48,124 bases of DNA from CAZKRL01 sp964555295 (GCA_964555295.1 CAZKRL010000020.1:1-48124), one strand, 5' to 3'. Numbered from the stretch's first letter, positions 35,983 through 45,349 are shown. The notes: generated from the sequence alone by a model not told the origin. Numbers and translations: made by a program.

Positions 35983-36939
35983 TTGAAGAAATATCTCACA
36001 TACACGCTATTTCTCGGGCTTGCTGCCGGGCTGATGTGGTTTTTATATAAAGACATCAGTTGGCAAAATGAACTCCTTCCTGCGCTGAAGTCAGTGCATT
36101 GGGAATGGGTAGCGCTTTCTTTCGGATTCAACTTTCTCGCCTCAGCATGCAGAGGTTTCAGATGGAAATATTTACTCGAACCTTTGGGTTATTCTGCGAA
36201 CGGATGGAACGGAACCCATTCGGTCACGTTCGGATACGCCATGAATTACCTTATTCCTCGTTCGGGCGAGTTGGCAAGGTGCACCATGCTCAACAAGGCA
36301 GAAAAAATTCCTGTGGATATTCTTATTGGCACAGTAATACTGGAACGGATTGTGGATGTCATCATTCTTGGCCTCGTGATTCTCCTGTCGCTTGTCATTC
36401 ATCAACAGGCAATCTCTCAACTCCTGGCCAGTGCTGACAGCAGCAAAATGTCATTGATTCTATTAGTGGCCGTTGCAGGCATTACCATGATGACGGTCTT
36501 TCTCATGATGACGAAAAAGTTGCGGCACATCCCATGGATTGCGAAGGTGGATGATTTTCTCATTGGCATCGGAAAAGGAATTCGCTCTATCGCCAGGTTG
36601 AAACAACCTTTGAAATTTTGGTCACTCACCCTGGGTATCTGGATTTGTTGGATAGTGATGACCTACCTCAGTATGCTTGCGATGGACATAACTTCTGATA
36701 TGACATTGGCTGATACGATTTTCTTTGTTGCGGCAGGAAGCTTAGGAATGATGGTGCCTACGCCCGGAGGAGCCGGATCGTTTCACGGAATGTCAATGCT
36801 TGCATTTCAGACATTAGGTTATTCGGCCGATACCGGCAAGATTTATTCGCTATTGTCATGGTCGGTCAAAACTGCATTCGAAATCATTGTAGGATCACTG
36901 GGCTTCTTTTTGGTGTCTAAGAAAATTCCGAAAAAGTAA
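35983..36939 (+). CDS. UPF0104/YbhN-type (LPG synthase transmembrane domain) membrane protein
   Basis: 318-residue polytopic inner-membrane protein with about eight hydrophobic helices. Family marks are SACRGFRWKYLLEPLGY, NYLIPRSGELARCTMLNKAEK, VILERIVDVIILGLVI and the late MMVPTPGGAGSFHG. The fold is that of the flippase half of lysylphosphatidylglycerol synthase, without the aminoacyltransferase. The substrate is unknown. The start is TTG at 35983, three bases after panD; the next Met is too far inside. The panD/UPF0104 pairing is common in Bacteroidota and may reflect only shared transcription. Confidence 0.88.
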   Translation: MKKYLTYTLFLGLAAGLMWFLYKDISWQNELLPALKSVHWEWVALSFGFNFLASACRGFRWKYLLEPLGYSANGWNGTHSVTFGYAMNYLIPRSGELARCTMLNKAEKIPVDILIGTVILERIVDVIILGLVILLSLVIHQQAISQLLASADSSKMSLILLVAVAGITMMTVFLMMTKKLRHIPWIAKVDDFLIGIGKGIRSIARLKQPLKFWSLTLGIWICWIVMTYLSMLAMDITSDMTLADTIFFVAAGSLGMMVPTPGGAGSFHGMSMLAFQTLGYSADTGKIYSLLSWSVKTAFEIIVGSLGFFLVSKKIPKK

Positions 36940-36944
36940 CATCA

Positions 36945-37436
36945 ATGATTCACCCGGCACTCAGTCTTGATGAGCTTAAGACACAATTGCAAACCTGGCG
37001 TCAGGAAGGTAAGAAAGTTGTCTTTACCAACGGAGTCTTTGATATCCTTCATCTCGGACACGCCACCTATTTAGAGGCAGCGGCGAAGTATGGAGATGTG
37101 CTCTTGGTTGGCATCAATTCGGATAGTTCCGTGAAGCGACTGAATAAAGGTCCCGAAAGACCTATACATACAGCCGCAGACCGAGCTCAATTATTAACAG
37201 CATTACAAAGTGTTTCAGCCGTTTTCATTTTTGAGGAAGATACGCCGCACAATATCATCCAGCAGGTTCAACCTGATGTTCTGGTGAAAGGGGGCGACTA
37301 TGATGCCGAGTGCCAAGATGCCTCCCACCCGCGCTTTATTGTTGGCAGCGCTGAGGTGAGAAAATCAGGCGGAACAGTAATAACTATCCCGCTCGTGGCA
37401 GGTCATTCAACTACTCAAATACTGTCGAGACGATAA
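36945..37436 (+). CDS. rfaE2: D-glycero-beta-D-manno-heptose 1-phosphate adenylyltransferase (HldE C-domain type)
   Basis: 163-residue nucleotidyltransferase with VFTNGVFDILHLGHATYLE (HxGH at about 38-41), VGINSDSSVKRLNKGPERP, PDVLVKGGDY and the C-terminal GHSTTQIL. These features match the RfaE domain II that charges heptose 1-phosphate with AMP for ADP-heptose used in LPS core. No kinase domain is attached, so the first step must be encoded elsewhere. The ATG follows the UPF0104 gene by 5 nt, making it the third gene of the panD operon. Confidence 0.93.
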   Translation: MIHPALSLDELKTQLQTWRQEGKKVVFTNGVFDILHLGHATYLEAAAKYGDVLLVGINSDSSVKRLNKGPERPIHTAADRAQLLTALQSVSAVFIFEEDTPHNIIQQVQPDVLVKGGDYDAECQDASHPRFIVGSAEVRKSGGTVITIPLVAGHSTTQILSRR

Positions 37437-37445
37437 TTTTTTATC

Positions 37446-37464
37446 ACTGAAAGAATTTTTCAGT
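37446..37464 (+). terminator. Hairpin after rfaE2
   Basis: ACTGAAA (37446-37452) and TTTCAGT (37458-37464) form a perfect 7-bp stem with a 5-nt loop, 9 nt past the rfaE2 stop. There is no T-tract directly after it. Confidence 0.35.
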
Positions 37465-37666
37465 CACTATTTCGATGCTGAAGAATGTGCAGCATTTTTA
37501 CTTCGCATCAAGCCCGTTGAGCATCGCAATCAATTCATTGAAAAGCGGCAAAATGTAGTCTGCCGAAATCAGAATAAACACTAACACTTTTCATCCCGGC
37601 ATCTTGTTCTGTCAACCTTAATAAAGTTGACAACATCCGATGGGTGTTTCGGTGCTTCCGGCCGAA

Positions 37667-38209
37667 CTATCGCAAATTGAATAAACCCCCGATACGTATA
37701 ATTGGAGTTTGATAGGGTGAATCTGAATCTTGAATAACATCATACAACACGGTTACCCCAAAATTCCCTTGCAGATATCCACCTCCTATCATGAAAACAG
37801 GGGCGGTTGCACGATAAGGTTGGTAACCAGCAGCTCTGGCATTGATTTGGAGTTGCTCAAATTCAGAGTGCAAGAACACGGTGGGTAAAATCCTATATCT
37901 CGTCCAGACACTTCCACCTACAACGTTCATAGTAAGGTCATTTGATGCCGCGAGAATATAATTCAGACCCACACCTGAAGTAAGATTTTCAGTAAGCTTA
38001 TAGCCAACCATTGGACTGATTTGCACGAAAGAAACCTCTCCAATGAAACCGCCAAAATTCCCCCCCAAGACCCAACGATCCTTATTGATTTTACTTTCAT
38101 TTTTGGGAGTGGGATTGCCGTTCTCACTCGCATATTCATCATCGCGCTTTTGAGCTACGCAAAATATACAGGCAGAAAGAAATAATATAGTAATCAAGAC
38201 TCGTATCAT
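37667..38209 (-). CDS. Outer-membrane beta-barrel-like protein (180 aa)
   Basis: Signal peptide MIRVLITILFLSACIFCVAQ, then a polar linker (about 21-44) and eight or so amphipathic strands (WVLGGNFGGFIGEVSFVQISPMVGY, LTSGVGLNYIL, FLHSEFEQLQINAR, VFMIGGGYLQGNFGVTVLYDVI) ending in a short GLFNLR. This matches small OmpA/OprF-type barrels of Bacteroidota, with no periplasmic domain. Specific function unknown. It starts 2 nt after the M48 peptidase stop, so the two are cotranscribed. Confidence 0.78.
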   Translation of the reverse strand: MIRVLITILFLSACIFCVAQKRDDEYASENGNPTPKNESKINKDRWVLGGNFGGFIGEVSFVQISPMVGYKLTENLTSGVGLNYILAASNDLTMNVVGGSVWTRYRILPTVFLHSEFEQLQINARAAGYQPYRATAPVFMIGGGYLQGNFGVTVLYDVIQDSDSPYQTPIIRIGGLFNLR

Positions 38210-38211
38210 GC

Positions 38212-39009
38212 TTATTTTATTTGAGTTAGTAGAATTTGAATATTAGGCCAATCAAGCTCTATGGGCAACGCAACAAAGCCGTCAGGTTTAGGATATGCCG
38301 CCGCACCTGCCGAACGCTTGGAAAGTTCAGGATGCGTACTTAGAAAATTCATCACGCCGCTCATATCACCACTTTGTTCTGACATACGGCTGAAAACGGT
38401 TGACATACATATCGGATCTATTTGCGAATCCACCAAGTGCTGCAAAGCAAAATCGTCGGCCTGAGTTTCATCTTCCCTACTAAAAAAATTATTGAGTAAC
38501 GACATTCCCACATCCTGAAGGGCTGAAGATTCAGATCCTGTTGCAATCGCCAATATAATAGTCAAACCGAACTGCTGTATCAATCGGTTCACACCATGCC
38601 GATGCTCAACATGTCCCAATTCATGCGCTAAAACTCCCGCTAATTCCTCAGGTGAATGACAAAACCGAATCATTTCCGAGTTGACCACAATGTGACCACC
38701 CGGAAGTGCATATGCATTCAATTCGTTCGAATTATGAATATGTAACACCAAAGGATTGCCCTGAACGATCATGTCATCGTCTATTCTCCGTATGATTTTC
38801 ATAATAGCTGAATGAACCACACTGTCTGCAACAATAGTCTCTGATGCGCTCATTTGCGCGTATAATGCATCACCCAGCTGGCGCTCGGTATCAGGTGAAA
38901 TAAGAGAGAAATCAGTGACTTTATAATATTCATACAGCTTGTATCCACTAAATCCGATTACGGCAAGAATGGCAAGAACAAAAAGCCATGCAAAAACTCG
39001 TGGTGTCAT
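38212..39009 (-). CDS. M48-family zinc metallopeptidase
   Basis: 265 residues with one N-terminal membrane anchor (about 5-26, VFAWLFVLAILAVIGFSGYKLY). The zinc site is HELGHVEHRHG near residue 130, preceded by the strand NAYALPGGHIVVNSEMI. The third ligand is the Glu in EDETQADDFALQHL near 180. M48 enzymes with this layout (BepA/LoiP-like) degrade misassembled outer-membrane proteins, and the gene following it encodes a small barrel. Anchored in the inner membrane facing the periplasm. A one-mismatch -7 box TACTTTCG (39043-39050, minus) lies 33 nt upstream. Confidence 0.9.
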   Translation of the reverse strand: MTPRVFAWLFVLAILAVIGFSGYKLYEYYKVTDFSLISPDTERQLGDALYAQMSASETIVADSVVHSAIMKIIRRIDDDMIVQGNPLVLHIHNSNELNAYALPGGHIVVNSEMIRFCHSPEELAGVLAHELGHVEHRHGVNRLIQQFGLTIILAIATGSESSALQDVGMSLLNNFFSREDETQADDFALQHLVDSQIDPICMSTVFSRMSEQSGDMSGVMNFLSTHPELSKRSAGAAAYPKPDGFVALPIELDWPNIQILLTQIK

Positions 39010-39413
39010 TTTTATGAATTGAGAAGTAGGACAATCATTTCACGAAAGTATGAGCGAACACAAGAGTCAAAAACAACATGACCCAAAATTAAACCAACGC
39101 AAACTGCCTCTGCCTTGGATTCCAAACCAAATCTTCAATTCATCATTCATCCCAAAAAAAGGATTAGTTCAGCAATAGCGTTAGAATGATAAATACTATT
39201 CAATAGCCATCGACTGAAGACACTGAGGCAAAAAGTTCAGGCCAGTGATTTTCCTCTATGCCGACACCAAAATTTCGTTATCACTGCAAGCGCAACTTAA
39301 TTGAACCATTGAGCTTACAATTATAAAGTACTAGAGGAAGTCCTGAGTTAATATATACGCCTAACAGTTGGCAAGGAATGCGATTGTCAGGGGTGAATTT
39401 CGTCAGCTCATGC
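39010..39413. other. Intergenic region without a recognisable gene
   Basis: About 400 bases between the M48 gene start and the DUF4143 gene stop. Apart from the candidate M48 promoter at 39043-39050 I see no coding frame of credible composition, no tRNA-like cloverleaf, no strong hairpin and no repeat. Confidence 0.5.
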
Positions 39414-40745
39414 TCATGCCGAATTGGGGTCAATTCCGTTACTTGTCAGCTCCCGTTTCAGCCATCCGGACAATCCATACAAAGGAATATTCTCCATCCA
39501 TTGCTGATGCCTGTATGGCAAGACAGAGGTTCTCAAACAAACTTCAGGTGAATAGGATTTAGCATAAACACTTAAGCTACGAGACCGAACATTATCGGAA
39601 GACTTCACTTCAAGAGGAATAATCTTTCCGTTCAAAGGCAACAGAAAATCCACCTCGGCATCCGCATTTTCGGGTCGCCAGTAAAAGAGTTGAATACTCT
39701 GTGTAACCAATTGCTGAAGGGTATATTGCTCAGCCAATACACCCTTAAATTCAGTAATAAGTCGATTTTCCTCTAATATAATAGTCGAAGGCAATTGAGC
39801 CATCGCACCGAGCAATCCACAATCGTGCAAGTATATTTTGAAGTCCGACCACAACGCGTATGCGTCCAAGGGCCAGGCCGATTTACTCACGCGCGATACT
39901 TTGTGAATGAGCCCTGCATCTTTCAGCCATTCAATGGCAAGTTCAAAGTCCTTCGCCCTAGCGCCCTTCCGCAATAAGCTATACATATACTTTGAGTTTT
40001 CTTTTGCCAGCTGACCTACAATCGACTGCCACACCATGCGAATTCTTGGCAATTGCTCGATGGGTGCGTGCTTAGAAAAATCATTTTCGTAGGCTTTCAA
40101 AATATTCTCCTGTAAAGCACGTGCCTGTTTCAAGTCGCCATTTTTCCCGAAGTTCGCTGCCACCTCCGGCATACCACCGACGAGCAAGTATTTTTTGAGC
40201 AATCCGACAAGTTCCTGGGCCACCGTCTCCTGTTGTTCCCAATTACATTTTAGCAGAAGATCTGCCCATTTCTCGTTGCCGGTTATATGCAAAAACTCAA
40301 TAAAATCGAATGGGTGAAGTTGCAAAAATTGAACTTTACCAACAGGAAAAGAAACACCTTGATGCAAAGCAACACCGAGCAATGAGCCAGCAGCCATAGT
40401 AGGATATTCGGCCGCATTCTCATGAAAATACTTTAGCGCAGTGATTGCCTTAGGACAGGCTTGAATTTCATCGAAGATGATGAGAGTATTTTCAGGCTCG
40501 ATTGACGCATCGCTCAGGAGCTTGAGACTTTCGATGATGGATTGAGGAGAAAGATCCTTTTCAAAGATCCTAGCCAAGGATGGTTGGCTTTCGAAATTGA
40601 AATAAGCAACATGTCGAAATTCCTCAGCACCAAACTGCTTCATCAAATACGTTTTACCTACTTGCCTTGCCCCTTGAATAATCAAAGGCTTGCGGTCGGT
40701 CGAATTTTTCCAACTGCGCAACGTATCAAAAGCCATCCTTTTCAT
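39414..40745 (-). CDS. AAA_14/DUF4143 ATP-binding protein
   Basis: 443 residues. The N-terminal AAA domain has Walker A LIIQGARQVGKTYLMKQF (21-38), Walker B LIIFDEIQACPKAI and the sensor-like AAGSLLGVAL. The C-terminal DUF4143 region ends with a nuclease-like motif DAEVDFLLPLNGKIIPLEVKS, carrying the D and E-x-K of a PD-(D/E)XK fold. These proteins are abundant and mobile in Bacteroidota and Archaea; their function is not settled. The ATG at 40745 has a full -7 box 6 nt upstream. It marks the start of the accessory part of the window. Confidence 0.88.
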   Translation of the reverse strand: MKRMAFDTLRSWKNSTDRKPLIIQGARQVGKTYLMKQFGAEEFRHVAYFNFESQPSLARIFEKDLSPQSIIESLKLLSDASIEPENTLIIFDEIQACPKAITALKYFHENAAEYPTMAAGSLLGVALHQGVSFPVGKVQFLQLHPFDFIEFLHITGNEKWADLLLKCNWEQQETVAQELVGLLKKYLLVGGMPEVAANFGKNGDLKQARALQENILKAYENDFSKHAPIEQLPRIRMVWQSIVGQLAKENSKYMYSLLRKGARAKDFELAIEWLKDAGLIHKVSRVSKSAWPLDAYALWSDFKIYLHDCGLLGAMAQLPSTIILEENRLITEFKGVLAEQYTLQQLVTQSIQLFYWRPENADAEVDFLLPLNGKIIPLEVKSSDNVRSRSLSVYAKSYSPEVCLRTSVLPYRHQQWMENIPLYGLSGWLKRELTSNGIDPNSA

Positions 40746-40751
40746 GTATCA

Positions 40752-40759
40752 CAAAAATA
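40752..40759 (-). promoter_or_regulatory. Candidate -7 box TATTTTTG for the DUF4143 gene
   Basis: On the minus strand TATTTTTG matches TAnnTTTG fully and ends 6 nt before the ATG at 40745. Just upstream, at 40767-40776 and 40807-40816, are two copies of AACCCCTTAA, each followed by an AAGTGTG. Confidence 0.5.
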
Positions 40760-40766
40760 GACTCAA

Positions 40767-40824
40767 AACCCCTTAAGTCCTGAAAAGTGTGCCACAACAC
40801 ACAAATAACCCCTTAAAAGTGTGT
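40767..40824. repeat. Short direct and inverted repeats upstream of the DUF4143 gene
   Basis: AACCCCTTAA occurs at 40767-40776 and 40807-40816, 40 bp apart, and AAGTGTG follows each copy. Between them GTGTG (40787-40791) and CACAC (40798-40802) form a small inverted repeat. The spacing of about four helical turns and the position behind the -7 box would suit an operator, but no regulator is known. Confidence 0.35.
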
Positions 40825-41243
40825 TTGGATACATTTTTCCGGGGTTAAGGTGAAACTCCGTTTTGGATTCAGGCAAGTGCGAAGATGGTATATTAAGCAA
40901 CCCATTATCACTATATGGGCATTCACTGACAGCTTGCAACCGAAAGCTTATGCACGCTCAACCTCGATAAAACCCATTAGTCCAACAACTGCGAACATCA
41001 TAGATTCTGGATCGGGTATTGACTCCTTTTGCTTCGATAGAACATGATGCCTCACTAACCCAAAAGATTTTGTATTGCTGAAGAAAATTCACATACCAAT
41101 TCAGCTGTCGGCCTAACGATGATGGATGTGTCGATAAGGAATTATTTTTTGATGAACCATTGTAAATAGAGTACAATACGCACCTACAATCTTGCACGGT
41201 AAAATNNNNNNNNNNNNNNNNNNNNNNNNNNNNNNNNNNNNNN
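40825..41243. other. Non-coding stretch ending in an assembly gap (38 N)
   Basis: No supported gene in 40825-41205. Open frames on both strands here are short, and the longest one runs straight through the N-run. Bases 41206-41243 are N, so sequence of uncertain real length is missing and any gene start there is lost. Confidence 0.8.
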
Positions 41244-41651
41244 CCATCACCTGAAACCTTATTGGCAGAATACGACACCACATTCTCAGAGATAAGTGAT
41301 GGATACTTATGTGAGGACGGGGCTTTTAAGAGTCTCATCGAAGGTCTAATTGCATTGTTTGAACAAGCGGTCGAGCCAACTTTCGAAAATTCCTACATCC
41401 AGGAAATCTGGGTTCATGCCAAAGCCTCGTATTCGCCTGAATTCGGCGAAGTTGACATCAAAGAAGATGCCTACTTCCGTCTGCTGCGTGATACAATTCA
41501 AAGCCTCGGTGGAAATTGCTCGAAAAATTCTGATAAAGAAGATGAATCCGGTTTACCCGGTTTTACATCTGCAGTTTGGAAATTCGAAGCCGATGATCCC
41601 AGAGAGTGTGCGGAAAACTTTCATGAGTGGATACTGGAGCAGCTGCAATAA
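41244..41651 (+). CDS. Hypothetical protein, 5' end lost in the assembly gap
   Basis: The frame is open from the first base after the N-run (reading PSPETLLAEYDTTFSEISDG) to the stop at 41651, giving at least 135 residues. A TTG at 41262 could be called a start, but the frame continues upstream into the gap, so the gene is more likely truncated. The product is acidic and soluble, with a C-terminus WKFEADDPRECAENFHEWILEQLQ. I do not recognise the family. The acidic, small character would fit an immunity protein or antitoxin, but this is only a guess. Confidence 0.6.
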   Translation, partial: PSPETLLAEYDTTFSEISDGYLCEDGAFKSLIEGLIALFEQAVEPTFENSYIQEIWVHAKASYSPEFGEVDIKEDAYFRLLRDTIQSLGGNCSKNSDKEDESGLPGFTSAVWKFEADDPRECAENFHEWILEQLQ

Positions 41652-41880
41652 TTAAAAGATCGACAGCACCATTCAATCCAAATTCTAATTATGGTCCAAA
41701 AACAACGGAACGAATCGAGTAAACAAAAGCTTTTACATAAATTATTCCAGATATCTTATATGTTAAAATCAGTTGCATGACTTGTACACAACAAATACTA
41801 TGTCATATCTTTTTTCCACATTCCAAAAGCATGAATTACCGATAGAAAATCAATATGCTTAAGTAAACAATTTCCGACAA

Positions 41881-44289
41881 ATGACAAGAAATCAATTAAA
41901 GCTATTCCATTATACCAAAAAGGAAATTTTAAGTGCCGATTATGACAAAATCGATTTGGCAATAAATGACCTGATTAGTGCAAACGAACCTGAGGTTTAT
42001 CGTGCACTTCTAATTGGCTGCTCCATCGGAAAAAATCACTCTGTCAGAGTTCCATGGCAATTCATTGTCCCCTCCCCTAAGCAGCCTGCGATAGATTATG
42101 CCTTCTGGCAGCTCATCGGCTGGGCACCATCCAACGATGTCCTTCCTGCACGAATCAGAAAAGGCAAGATTAAGAAAGTGCACTTTCCGCCTTATGAAAG
42201 CATCACTAACCATGTGCACGGAATAAAAAAATTACCTTCCGGATTTTTATACTTTAAAAATCTGAGCGTAATCGACGCCGAGAATAACGAAATTGAACAA
42301 TTGCCCGAAGAATACTCCCAATTAAGAAATATAACGACCCTGCGATTAGCACAAAACAAGATACAACAATTCCCAACTGTAATAGCATGCTGGGACAAAC
42401 TTCAAATTTTGCATCTTCAGTCCAATGCCTTAGAAGGCACCTTGCCTAAATCCCTATGTGAGATTAGATCGTTGATTGATTTGGATTTATCGGATAATGC
42501 CATCAGAAGATTACCAGAATCCTTTGGGAATCTTAAAAAGCTAAATCGCCTAATTCTTAGTCACAATCCATTAGAGTTCCTCCCTCGAAGCTTTATGAAT
42601 TTAATCCGACTTACAGAATTAGGTCTACAAAACAATCGGCTTACCACAGTAGAATCACTAATAAGAAAATTTACCAAACTCATAACGCTGGATCTCAGTC
42701 ACAACGAACTGAAAACAATTCCAAACGAGATAGGAACCTTCAAAGGGCTCTCATCATTAGAACTTTCTGGTAACCGAGGGCTAAGAGAATTACCACTAGG
42801 TCTATCAAAATTAGAAAAACTTAAATACCTGGGCCTTGGCGTATGCGAAGATGTTTTACCCAAAGCACACCTGCGTTACTTAAAAGGAAAAGATCTTCAA
42901 GAGTATTTCATTAAAATCAAGAGGAAGTATGGCGCTATACCGCGTTTTTCGAAGAAAAGGATTAAAAAGAAAAACACTGAGATTAACAATAGCCAATCCG
43001 TAATTCAAGTCTCCAATAATGAAAAAACCAACATAAAAACATCCCCCGAGGAACCAATATTAGTTCATAAATCGCCTTATTGCGAGGAGACAATTAGCAC
43101 AGCCAATCTCATACTAAGCTATCTCAATTCAGCGGAATTCGAAACAATCATCATCGGCCTGGAAATGCTCAAAACCTTAAACTCACCGGAGGTTTGCAGC
43201 TACATTATCAACGAAGGCTTAAAATTCAACTTCAATAAACCTTTCGAAATTGAACAAGGCAGTTGGAGAAACAATGAGAGAATTCATGTACTCTGCTATA
43301 TCGCATTCCATTTTGATTACCATAATCTGAAAAAATTCAGAGAAGTAATATTCAATACCAAAAAAGCTGATTTTTGTTTAGAATACCTCCGACTAGGTGA
43401 TTTCTTTTGGAAATTACCCAACCTTGAAACAGTTGAAATCGACTGTCAACAATCAACTATTCCAAATCAAATTGTCTCCTTTTCGACCATTCATACACTA
43501 AAAATTGAAGATGCATTTTTTGATTCTACCGCGTTCTTGCAATCGATGAAATCACTTAAAAAACTAGAAGTGTCTCAATGTAAATCGCCTGGACATGAAT
43601 CTCATGTAGTGTCATTTGATGGAATCCATAACTTAGAATTACTCGAAATAAATTATTCAGAATTTCAAGACCTTCGAATATTGAATATGCCCAATCTTTT
43701 GGAGCTAGATATTTCAATGAAAAATAGCAGTAACATAGAAATATCGGGGTGTCCAAACTTGAAGAAAATTAACATCAGCATTCCCAAAAACTCGGAAAAT
43801 TCAAAACTGATGATCGAGAATACTACAAATCTATCCGAGTTTAAAATTGAGAATTTCTCCTTATCGAATCTGCAACTGGGGAATAACACTCTCGAAAAAC
43901 TTGAGCGCATTGAGCTAAAATATGTACCCGCACCCACAATACCGGAGTGGCTTTACGATGCCCGCAATTTAAAAGTTTTGAAGGCCAATCATTGCCAACT
44001 AAGATTCATTGATGACTCCATTTCAAAATTCAGTCAACTAGAAGAACTAGACTTAAATCAGAATTGGCTGAAGTCCATATCGGAAGAAATTCTTCAATGC
44101 AATAAACTTAAAAAGCTCTCCATTCATTCTTCTTTCAAGCGGCGTATTCGCATTCCAATTCCGGTGTATGAAACCAAACAATTCAAGCTTGAGCACAACA
44201 TTACACAGGTTCAAAGACGAAGAATTGAAAGACAATCGGAACAGCTAAAAGAAAAAACATTTACTCCAAAATCATCTTCACGAGGTTAG
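41881..44289 (+). CDS. Large leucine-rich-repeat protein (802 aa)
   Basis: The N-terminus (about 1-115) looks like a helical or HEAT-like cap. Residues 128-325 contain eight to nine canonical 23-residue LRRs, for example LIDLDLSDNAIRRLPESFGNL. A Lys/Asn/Ser-rich linker (about 345-400) leads to a second helical block (about 405-490) and a degenerate LRR block (about 495-760) ending with EELDLNQNWLKSISEEILQC. So the protein repeats a helical-cap-plus-LRR plan twice. No signal peptide or membrane segment, so it is cytoplasmic. The last 29 bases overlap the 3' end of the convergent MoxR-type gene. It is more AT-rich than the core genes. A sensor or scaffold role is inferred. Confidence 0.85.
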   Translation: MTRNQLKLFHYTKKEILSADYDKIDLAINDLISANEPEVYRALLIGCSIGKNHSVRVPWQFIVPSPKQPAIDYAFWQLIGWAPSNDVLPARIRKGKIKKVHFPPYESITNHVHGIKKLPSGFLYFKNLSVIDAENNEIEQLPEEYSQLRNITTLRLAQNKIQQFPTVIACWDKLQILHLQSNALEGTLPKSLCEIRSLIDLDLSDNAIRRLPESFGNLKKLNRLILSHNPLEFLPRSFMNLIRLTELGLQNNRLTTVESLIRKFTKLITLDLSHNELKTIPNEIGTFKGLSSLELSGNRGLRELPLGLSKLEKLKYLGLGVCEDVLPKAHLRYLKGKDLQEYFIKIKRKYGAIPRFSKKRIKKKNTEINNSQSVIQVSNNEKTNIKTSPEEPILVHKSPYCEETISTANLILSYLNSAEFETIIIGLEMLKTLNSPEVCSYIINEGLKFNFNKPFEIEQGSWRNNERIHVLCYIAFHFDYHNLKKFREVIFNTKKADFCLEYLRLGDFFWKLPNLETVEIDCQQSTIPNQIVSFSTIHTLKIEDAFFDSTAFLQSMKSLKKLEVSQCKSPGHESHVVSFDGIHNLELLEINYSEFQDLRILNMPNLLELDISMKNSSNIEISGCPNLKKINISIPKNSENSKLMIENTTNLSEFKIENFSLSNLQLGNNTLEKLERIELKYVPAPTIPEWLYDARNLKVLKANHCQLRFIDDSISKFSQLEELDLNQNWLKSISEEILQCNKLKKLSIHSSFKRRIRIPIPVYETKQFKLEHNITQVQRRRIERQSEQLKEKTFTPKSSSRG

Positions 44290-45349
44290 GATCGAGCATC
44301 TTCTTTTTTAGTTCTGGTATGTCCAGCTTGTTAAGTTGAATTTGCATGCTCACACGCATATCATTAGGGATTTCGGGCATAAGAAGGAATGAAACAATAT
44401 TTGAGTAGTTTCTTTTGGCTCTCAAATCTTGTTCGAGGTTTATCATGATTCGAGTGCATATGGTAAAGAGCGCATCCAGTCGCGGCTTCTTGTCGCGCAT
44501 GATGGCCGACCTTACTTTATCCTTTATCAACTCAAACTTCTCTGCAGCGAACAACTCCTCGGGGCTTACCAGTGTATTTAACTCATGATCGATAAATACC
44601 ATGAACGCAGATACGGTTTCCTCATCCAGCAACGACATGGCAAGCGTGTGGACCTTTTCCATCTCTTCCGATAGACTTTTAATGCTCTTTAGATGGTGAA
44701 AGAAAGTAGTGAGCGAGCGAGGATTGGTGCGATAACCGGCGACTATTTCCGGATATGTCAGCACGAAATCCACCCCCCTGGGGTCTACGCCATTTTTAAT
44801 GGCCCACCCGGCCCATTCTTTAGCGTCGAACTTTAAACTTACGTGCATCATGCGCGTGAGCATGGCACTATCCAACGTAGTCACAGAATATTCATCACCC
44901 TCCGGATTGGCAGTACACACGATGAACCAATTGGATGGCAATTTCCACGACATTAGTCCATGATGCTGGAGAAGCTGCATCAAGCCGCGCAAAATTCGAT
45001 CGTCGCTGCGGTTGAAATCATCCAGCAGCAGAATACCCGGCTGACCGTTGTCTTGGGGCACCCACTTGGGTATATTGTAAACCGTGCGTCCATTCTCTAC
45101 CACGGGTATACCATGAAAATCGCCCATTTCTTCGAACTGAGCGGGTGCACAGTAGCTGAAACCCCACCCCTTCTTGCGCGCCAGATCCATGACTATTTGT
45201 GTTTTTCCCACGCCGGGCTTTCCCCATATGCAAACTGGCTGTATGAGGTGTCCGTTGTTATTTTGCTGATTCCCTTCCTTTATCAGCGTGCTCAGTAGAT
45301 GATCTATTTCCGAGGCTGAAAGTGCCTTACCGTATCCGTTTTCATTCAT
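44261..45349 (-). CDS. MoxR-type AAA ATPase
   Basis: 362 residues. Walker A is IWGKPGVGKTQIVMDLARK (about 41-59). The Walker B strand is ILLLDDFNRSDDRILRGLMQLLQHH (about 105). TANPEGDEYSVTTLDSAMLTRMMHV holds the sensor and arginine-finger region. This matches the dynein-related/MoxR group that remodels proteins together with VWA-domain partners. The partner gene lies just upstream on the same strand (stop at 45356, 6 nt before this start), forming a standard MoxR-VWA operon. Possible client: the LRR protein on the other strand. Confidence 0.87.
   Translation of the reverse strand: MNENGYGKALSASEIDHLLSTLIKEGNQQNNNGHLIQPVCIWGKPGVGKTQIVMDLARKKGWGFSYCAPAQFEEMGDFHGIPVVENGRTVYNIPKWVPQDNGQPGILLLDDFNRSDDRILRGLMQLLQHHGLMSWKLPSNWFIVCTANPEGDEYSVTTLDSAMLTRMMHVSLKFDAKEWAGWAIKNGVDPRGVDFVLTYPEIVAGYRTNPRSLTTFFHHLKSIKSLSEEMEKVHTLAMSLLDEETVSAFMVFIDHELNTLVSPEELFAAEKFELIKDKVRSAIMRDKKPRLDALFTICTRIMINLEQDLRAKRNYSNIVSFLLMPEIPNDMRVSMQIQLNKLDIPELKKKMLDPNLVKMILE

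Noticed and set aside
37437..37666. Possible gene remnant between rfaE2 and the barrel gene
   Set aside because: Only short frames and small inverted repeats (37446-37464, 37546-37565, 37648-37666) are present; no coding signal is seen.
39421..39436. GAATTG-GGGT-CAATTC inverted repeat at the 3' end of the DUF4143 gene
   Set aside because: It lies within the last codons of the gene, has a 6-bp AT-rich stem and no T-run, so I do not call it a terminator or a mobile-element end.
40958..41338. Minus-strand open frame of 126 codons
   Set aside because: It runs through the 38-N gap and its sequence on either side has no recognisable composition or motif; the plus-strand frame after the gap is the better candidate.
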